The position numbers were made by a program, and so were the translations under genes. Below, one piece after another: positions 1 through 12,052 of a stretch of 64,000 nucleotides of DNA. Numbering within the stretch: position 1 is the stretch's first letter; each line of letters starts with the position of its first letter. The stretch covers positions 33,815,516 through 33,879,515 of the forward strand of contig NC_052615.1 of the NCBI RefSeq assembly GCF_016545825.1. The letters run 5' to 3'. The stretch is from Eucalyptus grandis (lineage: Eukaryota; Streptophyta; Magnoliopsida; Myrtales; Myrtaceae). Under the pieces are notes generated by a model. It was not told the origin of the DNA. It did no database searches and saw only the letters and a program-made list of their open reading frames with translations.

Positions 1-118
1 TAATCTCACATAACTCAACCGCGGTTCATTAATATTTCCTAGAATATCATTGGAAATAACATTGGTTCTTCATGTATGAGCCACTAGTATGACGTTGTAA
101 TGACTTACTGCTCATTAG
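1..118 (+). other. Intron of the P450 gene, left edge of window
   Basis: The window opens inside an intron. The first recognisable P450 codons follow an AG at 117-118. The upstream exons of the gene lie outside the window or are missing; nothing in these bases decides which. Confidence 0.5.
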
Positions 119-1786
119 GCTAAGAGAGAACTGGAAAAGATCATTAAGGAAGTCGTGGATACGAGGAAGTCAATGAAGAAGAACGATGCATACACCGCGA
201 GCACAAGTATGCTGGATTTACTCGTGGAGGCAGAAGATGACGATGGTCAAGCAATAAGCAAAGACAGCATCAGTGACATTCTAAACATGTACCTTTTAGC
301 CGGTTTCGACAGCGTCGCATTGGCTACATTGTGGATGGTCCTGTACTTTTACGAGAATCCAGATACCTTGCAGAGAGCGAAGGTACTGTCCACATCATAA
401 TCACTAAGTTTTCTCACGGTAAAGCCGGAAGATAAATCTTTTAGTTGACTTACCCTGTAGGAGTTTGCTAAATGATTGTACAAATAACATAGCATTTAAG
501 GATGGCCACAAAGATTTGATTACCAAGTTTCTTAGCGCTATGCATATAACATGATATTAATCCAGAGCTGCTTATTCTCGCATAGCAGCTACAGCCCTTG
601 ATCAGAAAAACACCCTATACTATTCTCCATTGGTCGAGTAGAATATTGCCAAATTCATTTAAAATTATGAAAAATGGTTTTGAGTTGAAATCAATTTCCA
701 GGAGGAGCAAATTCAGATCCTTAAAAGAAGAGAACCGACGCAGAAAGGATTAACTTACCTGGAGATCAAACAAATGGAGTATTTGGCTAAGGTATGTCTC
801 CATTTTATTTTTCCCTTCAACCTATGATACAAAATTTAATGAAGAAAAGAAACATTCAGACCAAATAGAGAATTAAAAGTTGTTTCTGTTCAGTGAAAAG
901 ATCATTGTCCATGTGAGTCAGTATTGTGTAATTTATTAGTGTGCTTTGTGGGTGTAGGCCATCGACGAGATGCTCCGCAGAGTTAATATTGGATTCTCGT
1001 TGTTTCGAGAGGCAAAAGAAGACACCACAATCAATGGTCAGCCGCACAATTCCCTTCATTTTCCTTCTGTTTACTGATCATTCCTCACTCGAAAGAAATT
1101 TTTCTGCTCAGGATATCTCATACCAAAAGGGTGGAATGTCCTAATTTGCCTCAGAGGGTTCATATGGATCCGGCAAACTACTTGGAACCAGAAGAGTTCA
1201 ATCCTTCAAGATGGGATGTAAGAGAACCGTCTTGCATTTTTCAGCTATATCTGTGCTTAGAAATCTTTTCACCCTCATTCACGATGCTTTAAACTCTGCT
1301 TTTTCCGACACTTTTACGAGCAGAATTATAGAAAGAAAGGAGGTGCTTTCATTCCATTTGGAGCAGGAAGCAGGTTTTGCCCAGGAAGCGACTTGGCCAA
1401 GCTTGAGGTGTCCATCTTTCTACACTATTTTCTCCTTAACTATGAGTAAGTACTTTCTCTCTCTTGTTTTTCCTTTTTAACTAGAGTCTTTCTTGCTAAG
1501 TTTTCAAATATCAGGTCATGAGAAGTAATGTCATTTTTTATTAAACAAATATCATATGATAACTCATTACAAAAGAAAGGAAGCTTTACCAGATTAAAGT
1601 TCTGGTAGAATGAGATCAGTGGATGCTTATGCAAACAATCATTTTAATATCAGACAAATGCTTACATTTTGCAGGGTAGAGCGAACTAATCCTAAGTGCC
1701 CTATCAATCACTTCCCTTCACCGAAACCTTCAGATAATTTCAAGGCGAAGTTCAAAAGACTTGGTTCAGATTCTATGGATGTATGA
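119..1786 (+). CDS. KAO: ent-kaurenoic acid oxidase-like cytochrome P450 (CYP88A), 3' part, one-base frameshift
   Basis: The CYP88A family oxidises ent-kaurenoic acid to GA12 at the ER membrane in gibberellin synthesis. Exons read as 119-382, 702-791, 958-1036, 1112-1217, 1324-1445 and 1675-1786 (stop TGA 1784-1786). All internal borders are GT-AG and phases agree except in the fourth exon. Visible family marks are the I-helix segment AGFDSV, the K-helix EMLR, the PKGW segment and the heme loop [11 protein letters not shown] with its cysteine ligand. In exon 4 the frame that reads GYLIPKGW runs only to about 1157; the rest (VHMDPANY to PSRWD) is in another frame, as if one base were missing. 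This is either a young pseudogene or an assembly error. The N-terminal half is outside the window. Its 3' end faces the H-protein gene tail to tail. Confidence 0.82.
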
Positions 1787-2524
1787 AAATATGGCTTTCA
1801 TGTTTTCCATTAAATGTGGTTTACTGGCAGCTAATCATTATCTTCCTTCGTGATCCATATGGATAGTGCATATGCTGCGCCATCACAGGTGCAGCTAAGA
1901 GTTTATGCTTTATAAATCATTGTAGGGATGCGAGTTGCTTCAGACGCATCAAGTGGAATCTTGCAATGATTGAATAGCCAGAACTGCTTAAGCATGATTT
2001 ATCTTTTGGTCATTTAATATCAACATCGCAAGTTCATGCGATCAGCTGTATTTTGGAATCCTTCAGCCTTTTCTCTTGGTGTGTCTCCCTAGTACTTTGA
2101 ATCAAGGTAGCACTTATTGAATCGAGACTTCATATATATCCATCTGTACAAATGCAACTCTTTAGCCAACTTTATCCCTCTTAAGTGACTCGTCCTAGTC
2201 ATCTGCGAACAATCTGAATTCGCATATATGGCTGATTCTAATGACATCATCTTAGTTGAGCTAACTCGATATTCCATGAGCAAACACAGATGCACAAGAG
2301 AAAAATTGAGTGATGGAAGTGAAAAGGCAATGTGACTTAATTACATGAAGATGCAGAATACAACACGGGGAAAAGGAGCACGCAGAAAATTAGAAAGGGA
2401 ATATAAAGCAGAAAAATTGACATTTCTGAAGTTTAAAGTTCTGTCTTAATTGATTCAACAAAAGAAATTGAAAATATCGTTCTTATGCAGCTTCAGAGAC
2501 GTCAGTTTGATGCACATTCAAATC
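1787..2524. other. Spacer between two convergent genes
   Basis: This holds the 3' untranslated regions of the P450 gene (+) and of the H-protein gene (-). I see no further coding sequence or repeat; short frames here have no family resemblance. Confidence 0.5.
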
Positions 2525-4155
2525 CTAATGAGCAGCATCCTCTTCTTCGCAGAATTTCGTGTACTCTTTTGGACCCATCAAGGAACCTAGTTCCGATGGA
2601 TCACTGGGCTTCACTTTAATCATCCATCCATCTTCATAAGGGCTTGAGTTGACCTTCATTAAAGAAGCTCTCAATTTGAATATCGAAATTCAATAATCTT
2701 TATCATCAAGAAAAGGTTGAATGGTGAGTTGACAAAAGCAGTGCGCTCCTAGAAAGTTAATTAAACAGGACTAAGCCTAATACAACTATAGAGAGGAATA
2801 TGTTGAGCAGGAAATGAAAGAGAGTTGCTTTAAGCTAAGCAGGAACTTACCAAGCCGGGTGTTTCAGTGAGCTTTGTGTTCACTTCAACGATCTCACCAG
2901 AGATAGGAGAGTTAATGTCACTGGTTGCTTTTACACTTTCCACAGCTCCAAAGCTGCCTCCTTTGGAAACTGAACCGCCTGGTTCGGGCAGGTCCACGAA
3001 CACTACTTCTCCAAGGTGATCCTAAGAAAAGCAGATTTTACTATGTTATAAGCACATCGTTTCTGAATTAAGCAAAAGAAAAGGAGAGCTGATGTAATGC
3101 CAGATGAGCCAGAAGAATCTGGCGACCTGAATGCTCGTTTAAGGACATTGTTCCATTTATTGATGGCAACGGGAATTGTAAATATTTCCATGTTGATTCT
3201 TAAAATTCCGCAGGAGCATCTGGCAATATCAGGTCAGTAACAGCTAAATACCTGAAATTCAAGCATCTGTGTCGCAGGGACTAGATTCGTAATAGAAATT
3301 GGTCGACAAGGAGGTAATGGAAGCATTTCACTCGAGATGACTAAAAATAATTTATCCTCGATTTTGTGAAGCGTGATTCTGAGACCACCTTCTGGATAGC
3401 AATAATACATAGACGAAAGATTTCATAGCTGAGGAGGACAGAGTCTGTCCTACCGACGAATGATATGATTAAGGCTTTGAGTTCCACTTGCCTTTGTCTG
3501 TCTTCATACTTGGAAAGCTTAAGGTATGCATCTTGTGGTGTTGAAATAGATGCAGAGGTAAACAAAGTAGAACTGCAATTCACTAGTAAAATGGCAAATA
3601 TTCCAGTTCTTCATCTCCTGACACAACGTATAACTCCATATACACTGAGAGAGCAAATGATGACTAGCAGATAGCGTCATCTCAAATTCTCAATGACCAG
3701 ACACAACCGTAACTCTGTTGCTTCATCCACCAACCATCAAGAAAGAACTTTATGACTTGGCAATCTTAGTTCTAAGGAAATACTGGGTGGGTTTAGATTA
3801 AGCCGAACGCAGAGGACAGACCTGAGCATGGTCAGTGATGCCGACGCTGGCCACTGGGCCTTCATGCTTCACCCACTCGTGCGAAGGTGCATACTTCAGC
3901 CCATCCAAAACTGCAAACAACAGCACCCTTTTTGGCTCAAGACACTTGCAAAACAGGAGACACGGCATGAACACAAACAAGACAGAACATTCTCAAGAAC
4001 TACAAACACAAATACAGAAGTAGAGAGAGAGAGAGAGATAGGGAGAAGCTACCAGAGGAGAAGCATCTGTGGAGAGAGAATGCTGGGGAGAGAGAGGCCT
4101 TGGAAGATAGCCTGAGTGCATTGGCGGTGGAAGAAGCCCACATCCTCAGTGCCAT
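2525..4155 (-). CDS. GDCH: Glycine cleavage system H protein, mitochondrial
   Basis: The H protein is the lipoyl-carrying shuttle of the mitochondrial glycine decarboxylase complex, moving the aminomethyl group between the P, T and L proteins in photorespiration. Exons on the minus strand are 4155-4053, 3910-3822, 3021-2851 and 2653-2525. Phases agree and the product is 163 residues, normal for the plant family. Residues 1 to about 34 start [14 protein letters not shown] and form a serine/arginine-rich mitochondrial transit peptide. The mature part opens with [17 protein letters not shown]. The lipoylated lysine is in [10 protein letters not shown], about residue 95. The protein ends [14 protein letters not shown], the usual C-terminus. 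No lesion is visible. The start was chosen because it gives the conserved transit peptide. Upstream it faces the SAYSvFN gene head to head. Confidence 0.97.
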
Positions 4156-5140
4156 GGTTTATCTGCTCTCCTCCAGTGGTGCTTCCTGTGCTCTTGGGTA
4201 GTGCCCAAGTTTCAGAGAAAGAGATAGCCTTTTATTTGTTCTGTACCATTTTATCTTGGATGAATGGTGGGCATGGAATGCCTCATCCTAAGACCTCTGA
4301 TCACAAGATGCTGTGTTTTTGCACTAGTCCTCTTTTATCTTGACTAGTACAGCGGCTTTCTTTTTTAATTTTATGGCTCGGGCTTTTTCTTCCCCATTTG
4401 GCTTTTCCAGTACATCTTTTTAATTCTAAGCGGGGGGATTCAGCTCCTCCTTTTCTCCTAATATTAGATATTTGAAGGCAAATTTAAATCTGTTGCCTAG
4501 TCCAAAATCAATCATGGGTCATCCCAAATCACGCAACATGATCACTCAATTTTTAGCACAATTTATAATCAAGTGATTAAATTACATTTTCAAAAGCACT
4601 AGATACATCGGACTTTCATTAATATTCTCCGACGAAATTCAATCAATTCCGGGTAAATAGCTAACCCGACGGACACATGGTGTGTCATCCCCACAATTGC
4701 TGCGAGCATCGGCCGGACTCCGGCTGGTGAGCATCAGTTGACAGGACTCAAAAGCTGAACTTCTTGATAAGATAATCTCTACCGGTGCACTATTTCGCTA
4801 TTTGGGCTTTCCGGGTTGAGAGCAAAAAGGTTCCGTCTTTGCCAACCTCAACCTTCCTCCCCACCAAAGCCCACCATTTTTCCAAGATCGCTGCTTTGCA
4901 GTGCTCTGGGCCAAATCCAAAAATCCACGACCTGTCGGACCAAGAAAAGGCGTCGACTTTAAACCAGTTTTCCCACGGTCCGTGCCCATCATCAAATCTT
5001 GGTCCATGGCGTTTCCTTTGGGCATCGATCTGCACGGGTGAAGCGTCGAAGCGCGTTCCTCAAATCGGTGAAACGAACCCACGATTCGCTCGAGCTGGGA
5101 TCCGCCGGAGGAGAGCCGTGGAATCCCGTGTTCTGGAGCT
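4156..5140. promoter_or_regulatory. Shared upstream region of two divergent genes
   Basis: These 985 bases separate the start codon of the H-protein gene (-) from that of the SAYSvFN gene (+), so promoters and leaders of both must lie here. The right part (4790-5140) is GC-richer and fits the leader of the SAYSvFN gene. I could not pick out a convincing TATA box for either. Several overlapping open frames at 4785-5262 are chance frames in this GC-rich leader. Confidence 0.5.
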
Positions 5141-8037
5141 ATGATGGCTGGGGAGATCGACGGACCGGAGCGGAAGGAGGTCGTGATAGTTCTCCGGACG
5201 ATCGGCCCCGCTCGCCCATCTCGCCTCCCCGTCCCTTCCCCCGTCAAAGTACGCGGCTTTAGCCTTGTGGTTTTTCGCCCCCTGCGTCTCTTTTTCTTGA
5301 GTCAATTCGAGCTCTGCATGTGTTTTCGTGGGTTGATGATCTGCTTGTGTTCGCATAGATTTTATCTGTCGGAGCTACCCGTCTTAGGAATTTAGAGTTT
5401 CTCGCCAGAAAAGGGTCGGATCATTTATTACGTGTTCGGTGTCGAATTTTAGCATGTGAAATTGTCCAGGATAATCCGATATGTGATGGTGTTTTTTCAT
5501 GTGGAAGCTGTTGAAAGTCCTTCTTGTTCATGGGTTGTAGAGTAGGATTTCAGTGAGATAGAAAGGTTTTTCCTTTTAGTGTTTTGATTGGTCTAACTGT
5601 GTTATGGCGTGCCTCTCTTTTCTCGGATCCAGCATTCCCCCGCAAAAGGCAGTGGGGTTGATTGTCAAGGCGCGCGGTATTTTGGCTAGCTGAGCTAATT
5701 TTTAGCATCAGAAATTCTAGTACAGTTTTAAACTGTGTCAAGGATGCTTAACTAGCTTATCGAGGGTAAAACTGGTGGCCACTGGTCCAAAGTTGAATTA
5801 CCCATCTAAGAAATTGCTGGAACGTGTGTGCCTCAAGTTACTCCATTTGTTTTCAGCTGAATTTGATGGAGCGCAGTGAACTGCAGTAAGAGCAGGGGCC
5901 AACCATCCGGATAAGGAGGTTATGGTTGAAATAGGGATGGACAGTATTGTAGAATTTTCTTTGAGTAAGTTGATTATGGTGATGAAAAATTTTGGATTTA
6001 CCAATCTTTTGCACTTTTAGCTGGTGTCAACTGTGTTATGAAGGTGGTTACCTCTTGTAAATTTGTTGATCTCCCTCTCTTGAAGCTTTTGGTAGTTAGA
6101 ATTATTCACCTTTTGCATGAGTTGTGCAGTGATATTGCTTCTAGCATTATGGAAATGCTTGAATTGATGGTGCTTGTGTTGCATGAAAAGTTTTTATGTT
6201 TTGTTGTGTTGCTTGTTCACTGATAATAATTTGTCCACCTTCATTCCTGGGCTGCATCCTTTAGTTTCAAGGGCGTCCCTTATAAAATGTTCATGCATGC
6301 CTCCATTCATTTTAGGTGCATGATCTAAGGAAACTGATTGCTGAAAAGAGTCATTTACCAATTGGAGATTTGAGGCTTATTTTGCGAGGAAAAGTACTGG
6401 ATGACACAAAGGATGGAGATGATATGTGTGTGGAACTCATAGACGGTGGTATAGATCTTTCCTTTTGAGGCTATCATTTTTACAATTTACCATCTTCCAG
6501 ACAAACTTTTAGAAGTGAGAAATATCTGTGTAAGCATCCTATTTTCAGCTGTTCTCAAGTAATTGTTTTGCACTTGGTCTCCAGATTCTTTGATCGCTGC
6601 CGTGAAACCGAAGTCACCAGTTAAACGTTCTCATGACGGAGTAGATACTGATGATGATGAAGATGATTTGGTTAGTCGATTATGCCCACATTGTTACCTT
6701 CATTGAGTTGAGCTTCGTTGGCATAATAGTTGAGAATTCATAATTTTTTTCCAAACTATTTTTTTTTTTATTTTCCAGAAGTTTCATCTTCCTCAATCAT
6801 CCAGTTGGTGGAAGAGGAAAATGTTCAACCTTTTACATGACAAGTTGAAGCTACCTGGTAAGCATATTCTCAAGCGACTATGAATTCTGAAGCGGCAGTC
6901 TGCTAATGCGCTGTTCTATCTTTTTTCACTTCAGACATTCTTTTGATGGCAATTTTTTCTTTAAGTCTGAAGACATGGGTCTTAATCATCTTGTGGTTTA
7001 TCTTGGCACCTGTTGCTTATAGATGGGATCTCGGACCTTTATATGTAAGTTCACTTCTTCTTGTCTAGTTTTTATCGATTTATATAGTGCATCATTTATT
7101 TTCTCTGGATAGTTTCATGGTTATTTAATTCTCTAGAATATTTCTGGCTTAAAAGTTATTAGTAGGATCCTGGCTTTTGACTAATGACATCTGCTCCTTA
7201 CTCTCATATACTTTTTTTCTGATAAAGAAGAATTTGTGAAGATGCCACAGGAAAGTATTAAAGTGAAATATCTCGTTCTCTCAATTTCATACTTCTGGTT
7301 TTCACATTTGGCTTGGTCAAATCAAGAAATTGAATTGAGTAGCAGCAAATTGCCTCTGTTGATTTCATTCCACGAGGCTATGCAGCCAAGATCGTATTAA
7401 GGAAAATGAACAATTATGCTGGAGCATTTTGAGAAGATATGATCTGGATTGACCTGCCTCTACCTGATTAATATATTACTCAGATTGAGTTTTGTGACAC
7501 AACTCATCGCTTTTAATACAATTTTGTACCAGATACTCGCCACTGGATTTATGATTATTCTTTTAAATCTTGGGCAACGGCAATCCGGTGACCTCAGGTA
7601 CATGCTGCCTTTGTATTTGCTTTGCTAGTATATGTCAGTCTCTTGGCTCACAACACTCCTGCCTTAGTTTAAGCTCTTTGCCTCACTTTTGCTTAAGGCG
7701 GAATAGTTTGATGATAATGTTTCTCCCTGCCAATCATCTATCATTTTATGTATTTTCTGATATGGGAGACATCTTCTTAGCATGCATGGTAATACAACTT
7801 TATGTTATTGCTAAAGATTGTCAAGGCTATTTGCATGAATTTTCAACCGTGTCCTCTACCTTCTGGATTTTATTCTGTCAATTGTGCTAATAAGATAAGC
7901 CTCTCTTGAATAACACTGTTATATTGTACAATGTGGAATGCAGCGCATATTCGATCTTCAATGAAGGTTTCAGAGAGCTTCCTGGGACTCTCAATGCAGA
8001 CCGTCTTGATAGAGACATAAGGACGGGGCAAATCTGA
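5141..8037 (+). CDS. SAYSD1: Ubiquitin-like / SAYSvFN-domain ER membrane protein
   Basis: Seven exons: 5141-5248, 6316-6448, 6585-6670, 6779-6857, 6935-7044, 7533-7597 and 7944-8037. All borders are GT-AG, phases agree, and the product is 224 residues. Order of parts: a ubiquitin-like fold at about 10-85 (EVVIVLRTIG, then VHDLRKLIAEKSHLPIGDLR and LRLILRGKVLDD), an acidic linker (TDDDEDDL), a basic amphipathic stretch, one or two hydrophobic segments at about 137-187, and the SAYSvFN motif SAYSIFNEGFRELPG at 194-208. The animal SAYSvFN protein SAYSD1 sits at the ER translocon and senses UFMylated ribosomes stalled there. A similar ER quality-control role here is inference. The start is the first ATG of the frame; a second ATG follows at once, so residue 1 or 2 may be used. 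Confidence 0.93.
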
Positions 8038-9800
8038 GCCTGTCATGCGGAGCTCCTCAACGCAATCCTGCTCAAATCTTGACTTGAAGATTGCACGCCG
8101 TCGCAGCCCAGTTTTGTAAAGCTGTTGGATTACAGCCAAGTGTGTCCTGACTCATTTATTGTGCAGATATAGTAAATCGAGTGTGACAAGCCATCAGTCA
8201 AAGCAATGTCATTTGCACTTTAAGACTTTGTCTTCTCTAAGAGCCATTTGTCTACTTTTAGGCTTTTAGCGGGACTGTGACTGCTGTAAATCGTGAAGGT
8301 TTGGAACGCGCAACAAAGCCTCGGGGTGGCGAGAGGAGAAGAACCTCTTGGTATATATAGTGTGTTCATAAACTTAAAAAATTTCTTGTGGACAGACCTC
8401 TTAACTGACAGCAAAAGCCCATACCATGACCTTACAGAATGCTGACTGTTTATGCCACTGATGGGCCATCATCTGGATATTCAGTCCCGGCTTTTTCTTT
8501 TTTGACCGGCGCTTGGCATTTTGTAGGGGACGCTTTTGTTTTGGGTGCATCTTGCGCACGTGAGCCCAGTGCTCTCCGGCCCTCAGATCACACGAGAACC
8601 TGCCAAAATCAAGGGCCGAGATGCATTGGGCTTGCATGCATCCTGATCAATCAGAAAACATTCTCTTGTGAGACAGACAAGTCTCCCCTTAAAAGCATTT
8701 CTTTTTGCTCGAGACAATCTAATTACGGTATCTGCTCCTTGTGTGGTTAAGTTTCTCTCTTTAGTATCGGCCTGTACCGCTCACTTCCTTTCATATCCAT
8801 AGCCCCGAGGACCCGTACAGTGAAGTCACTTTCAGGGTCCATGATTAAGATTAACATGAGCTGTCTGTCGTCACCGTGAGGGCGCACAACGAAGCGATAG
8901 ACATTTTGCTCGATGAGTTTTGTCGGAAGAGATTACATCCACTCCTGCATTTAGCAAATATCGCGAACCCGGATTTCGGTTTGTTGATGTTATGGATGTC
9001 GGGCCAAAAGGCGCAGGAGATGGTACCGCTTGCTGCTGTAAAAGGGCATTGTCCCGAGAGCATGTGCTCTTGGCCGGTTGGATGGATTATAGCATATGGC
9101 AGAGGGCAAGTGTATCTTGCGTGTGCGGTCAGTATCAGAGCCAGGCAAGCCGGGATAGAAACTGTTGCCCCCATTCCTGTGCTGTCACTGTTCACTCAGC
9201 CCGCCCGCCCTCCCGCTGTTCAGATAGGTTCCCTCTGGTGCATGCAACATTATGTTCTCCTCAAAGGCATATGTTCCTGGCCAAAACCCAGAAATTGCAT
9301 ACCCATGTTGGGATTACTTGTCAATGGCTGATCAAGTTCGATAGATTTGCCTTCTAAAACAAGTTCTATTATTGTAACTTATGAGCAGGAGGAAGTAGTA
9401 AATGCCGGACCCATCTCAAGCTGTCTCTTGTGAGCTTGGTCACAACACGTTATGAATAGAGCGCTCTCAAAATCGATGCGACTTAAATGCGAAAACGACA
9501 CCAGTTATCAATAGGATATGAATTTTCTCAATGTGATGTGGAGACGCGACCCGAATGGTCTGCGGCCCATAACTTCAAAAGGGTTGGTAACACACCAAAT
9601 ACATATTCATTGAAGGCCCTTTTTCTTTATCTGAAGAGTGATGGAAATTGGTATAAATTTCAAATCTAATTGGTGCAAAACACAACCCCAGGGGCAATGA
9701 CAAAGTGAATGGAAGGTGGGTTAGGTGACAGACTTTTTGCACAAGACAGAAAAACAAGCAAACAACGTTTTGAACTCAGGAAGACATAGACATCTTGTGG
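8038..9800. other. Downstream region of the SAYSvFN gene, no gene recognised
   Basis: The 3' untranslated region of the SAYSvFN gene lies here. Overlapping open frames of 145-151 codons at 8876-9357 match no family I know, lack splice structure and sit in mutually exclusive frames. I see no repeat. An unannotated non-coding transcript is possible. Confidence 0.35.
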
Positions 9801-11661
9801 GGATCAATAATTAATTAATTAATTAATCTATTTTTTTTTTTTTCTTTGTAGGGGTTTTCCCACTGGATTTCAAAATATAAGATTCATTTGTGCTGAGTTG
9901 TTATTGACAAATGATGAAGCACCTAAGTCCAAGTGCTGCTAGGCAAATTCCATTCTTTTTTCCCTCCCCCACTAATTCTCATTCTCTCTTTTTCTTAGTT
10001 TATTGGGTGCTTTTAAGCCTAAAACCACGTATCTCTGTTTTCATACGAGGATTTGAGGTTAGTCGTGTACGACGATGACTTAAAGAGAGAGTCATTTTAA
10101 TGTTCATACGACGAAACGACTTGACTTAGGTTGTAAGGTCATACCCCCAAACGTTACCTTCGATTTTTCCAAGCAATCATGCTACAAATCAATGTACACT
10201 CGAGATCGCACTGCCCGAAGGGAGAGGGCCAAAAAAATAAGCAGAAAAAATTACCCAATAATTCATAATTTTCACCTCTGCGAAAATGAATCCTAAAGTA
10301 TTCCCTCTAATTCTCTCCTTTTTAACCCCACATTTTCTAAACTCGAAAATCTATAAATAAATAAAAATTACGAAAGGGAAGACACCATACCGTTAAGTTT
10401 CCACACTTGGAAAATAATAAATTTGTTGATTGATTAATTAATTAATTAATTGTTTATCAGTATCAGCGGTAGTTGCGCTGCTGATCCTCAACGGCACGTA
10501 ACCTCAGGCAAAAGTCAACCGCGCTGCGGTCAAACCATCGCCTTATCCCATGTTCCTCGTTCACCAACTCTCACTCACCTCAAGTTTACCCACTTCAATT
10601 ATTTCATATATTACCTTCCCCTTGCGTAAAATAGCAACCGCCATTCATTTTAAAAAATTGAAAACTTTTTTACTTCAACAAATTCAACAGTGTACATACA
10701 ATTTGATGCGAAAAAATGTCATCATTTGTCGCGGATAAAAAGAGTTTTGAAAATTTTTCTAATGCAGAGATTTAAAGAAAACGAATTTTCCGAGAGTAAC
10801 ATTGAGGACAAATTCCTCTTGTGGAACCCCATCGTGCTCTGGGTCTTCCCTGCATTTTCTATGAGAATGGTTTTTAATATACCTTTATCTCCAGCTTTTT
10901 TTTTTTAGTAAAAAATATAATATGGTGTAGAGATGCCACTAATACTTTTGATTGCTACCATCTTTCATGAGCCAGGTGGTTTCAACTTGGTTATAAAGTT
11001 GGCATTTATAATAATGAGATTAAAAGCTTTTGAAATAAACTTAGAGGATAAGCAATATTAAAAAAGAAAAGAACCATCGGGTGGACAAGTGTCTTCAAAG
11101 TAAAAGCACTACCAAACCTTCAATCTTTGTCCATGTAAAATTAAAATGGCTCTTTTTTTAGCTGCCGGTAATTCTGTCTAGAATTTCAAATATATATATA
11201 TATTATCGAAAAGGTAGCAAGAGAATACAAAAACGGATTCATCATTTTTTTCACACAAAAAGAAAGAATAGATCAGAATATGTTCGAGCGCAAGGGCTTT
11301 CTTTTTCTTTTTTACGACTTTTGACGTTTAAATGCGCCGAAAAAAAAAAGAGAAAAAGAAATCCGACAAGGATGACTTCGTGTTTGTGGGCCCAAAACTC
11401 GGGGCCCACACGATGCGAGAGCCCTTTTCTGTCCACTGAGGTCGTTGACCGGCCGATCCACCGTGGGGCCCACCGAGCAGCTACACCGGGGATCGGCCGC
11501 ACCGGATCAGCTCTCCCCCTCCTAGAAAACACAATTTTCGGGAACTTCTTTTTGACTCGCACCGAGCCCGCTTTTGATCCCCCACGCGCCCCGGACACGG
11601 AGGCCGGCGCGTCCCCCACCGACGACCCCCTCTTTCTTCTTCCCCTTTCTGTATTTGCCTA
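9801..11661. other. AT-rich intergenic DNA with simple repeats
   Basis: It contains AATT-type simple repeats at 9810-9826 and 10431-10452 and a short (TA)n run at about 11190-11202. A GC-richer patch at 11380-11640 carries GGGCCCAC elements, which resemble plant TCP-factor sites. No gene is recognisable. Confidence 0.4.
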
Positions 11662-12052
11662 AAAGGATAATAACACAAATCACTCCTAAATTTTGTTTGC
11701 AATGTGAAATGTGGTCACTTTATTCAATGTAATTCTTGAATTTAACTTATTATATAATATCATCTCTGAACTTTTAATTTAATCGGTTTAAATTTTTTTA
11801 TATATATTCAATTTAGTCATTAATTGTATGAAAATGTTCTATATTGCCGTTCAATTAATTAAAGTTTAAGAACAAATAGACTAAATTAAACATGTGTCAA
11901 AATTTCAATGATCACATTGAATAAATTAAAAATTTAAGAACAGTAAAAAATGCTGGGTTAAAATTCAAAAATCCATATTGAGCAATTTAAAATTTAAAGA
12001 CCTCATTATACAATGAGCTAAAATTCATAAATTATTTGTGTCATTCATCCTT
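11662..12052. mobile_element. Diverged inverted-repeat element (MITE-like)
   Basis: The left end (GGATAATAACACAAATCACT) and the reverse complement of the right end (GGATGAATGACACAAATAAT) are related, and the similarity continues inward through TTCAATGT and TTCAATTTAGTC blocks. The whole is about 390 bases, AT-rich and non-coding. Imperfect pairing suggests an old non-autonomous DNA transposon. No target duplication is clear. Confidence 0.5.

Noticed and set aside
8876..9357. Two overlapping frames of 145-151 codons
   Set aside because: Different frames of one stretch, no recognisable domain, no splice structure. Probably chance.
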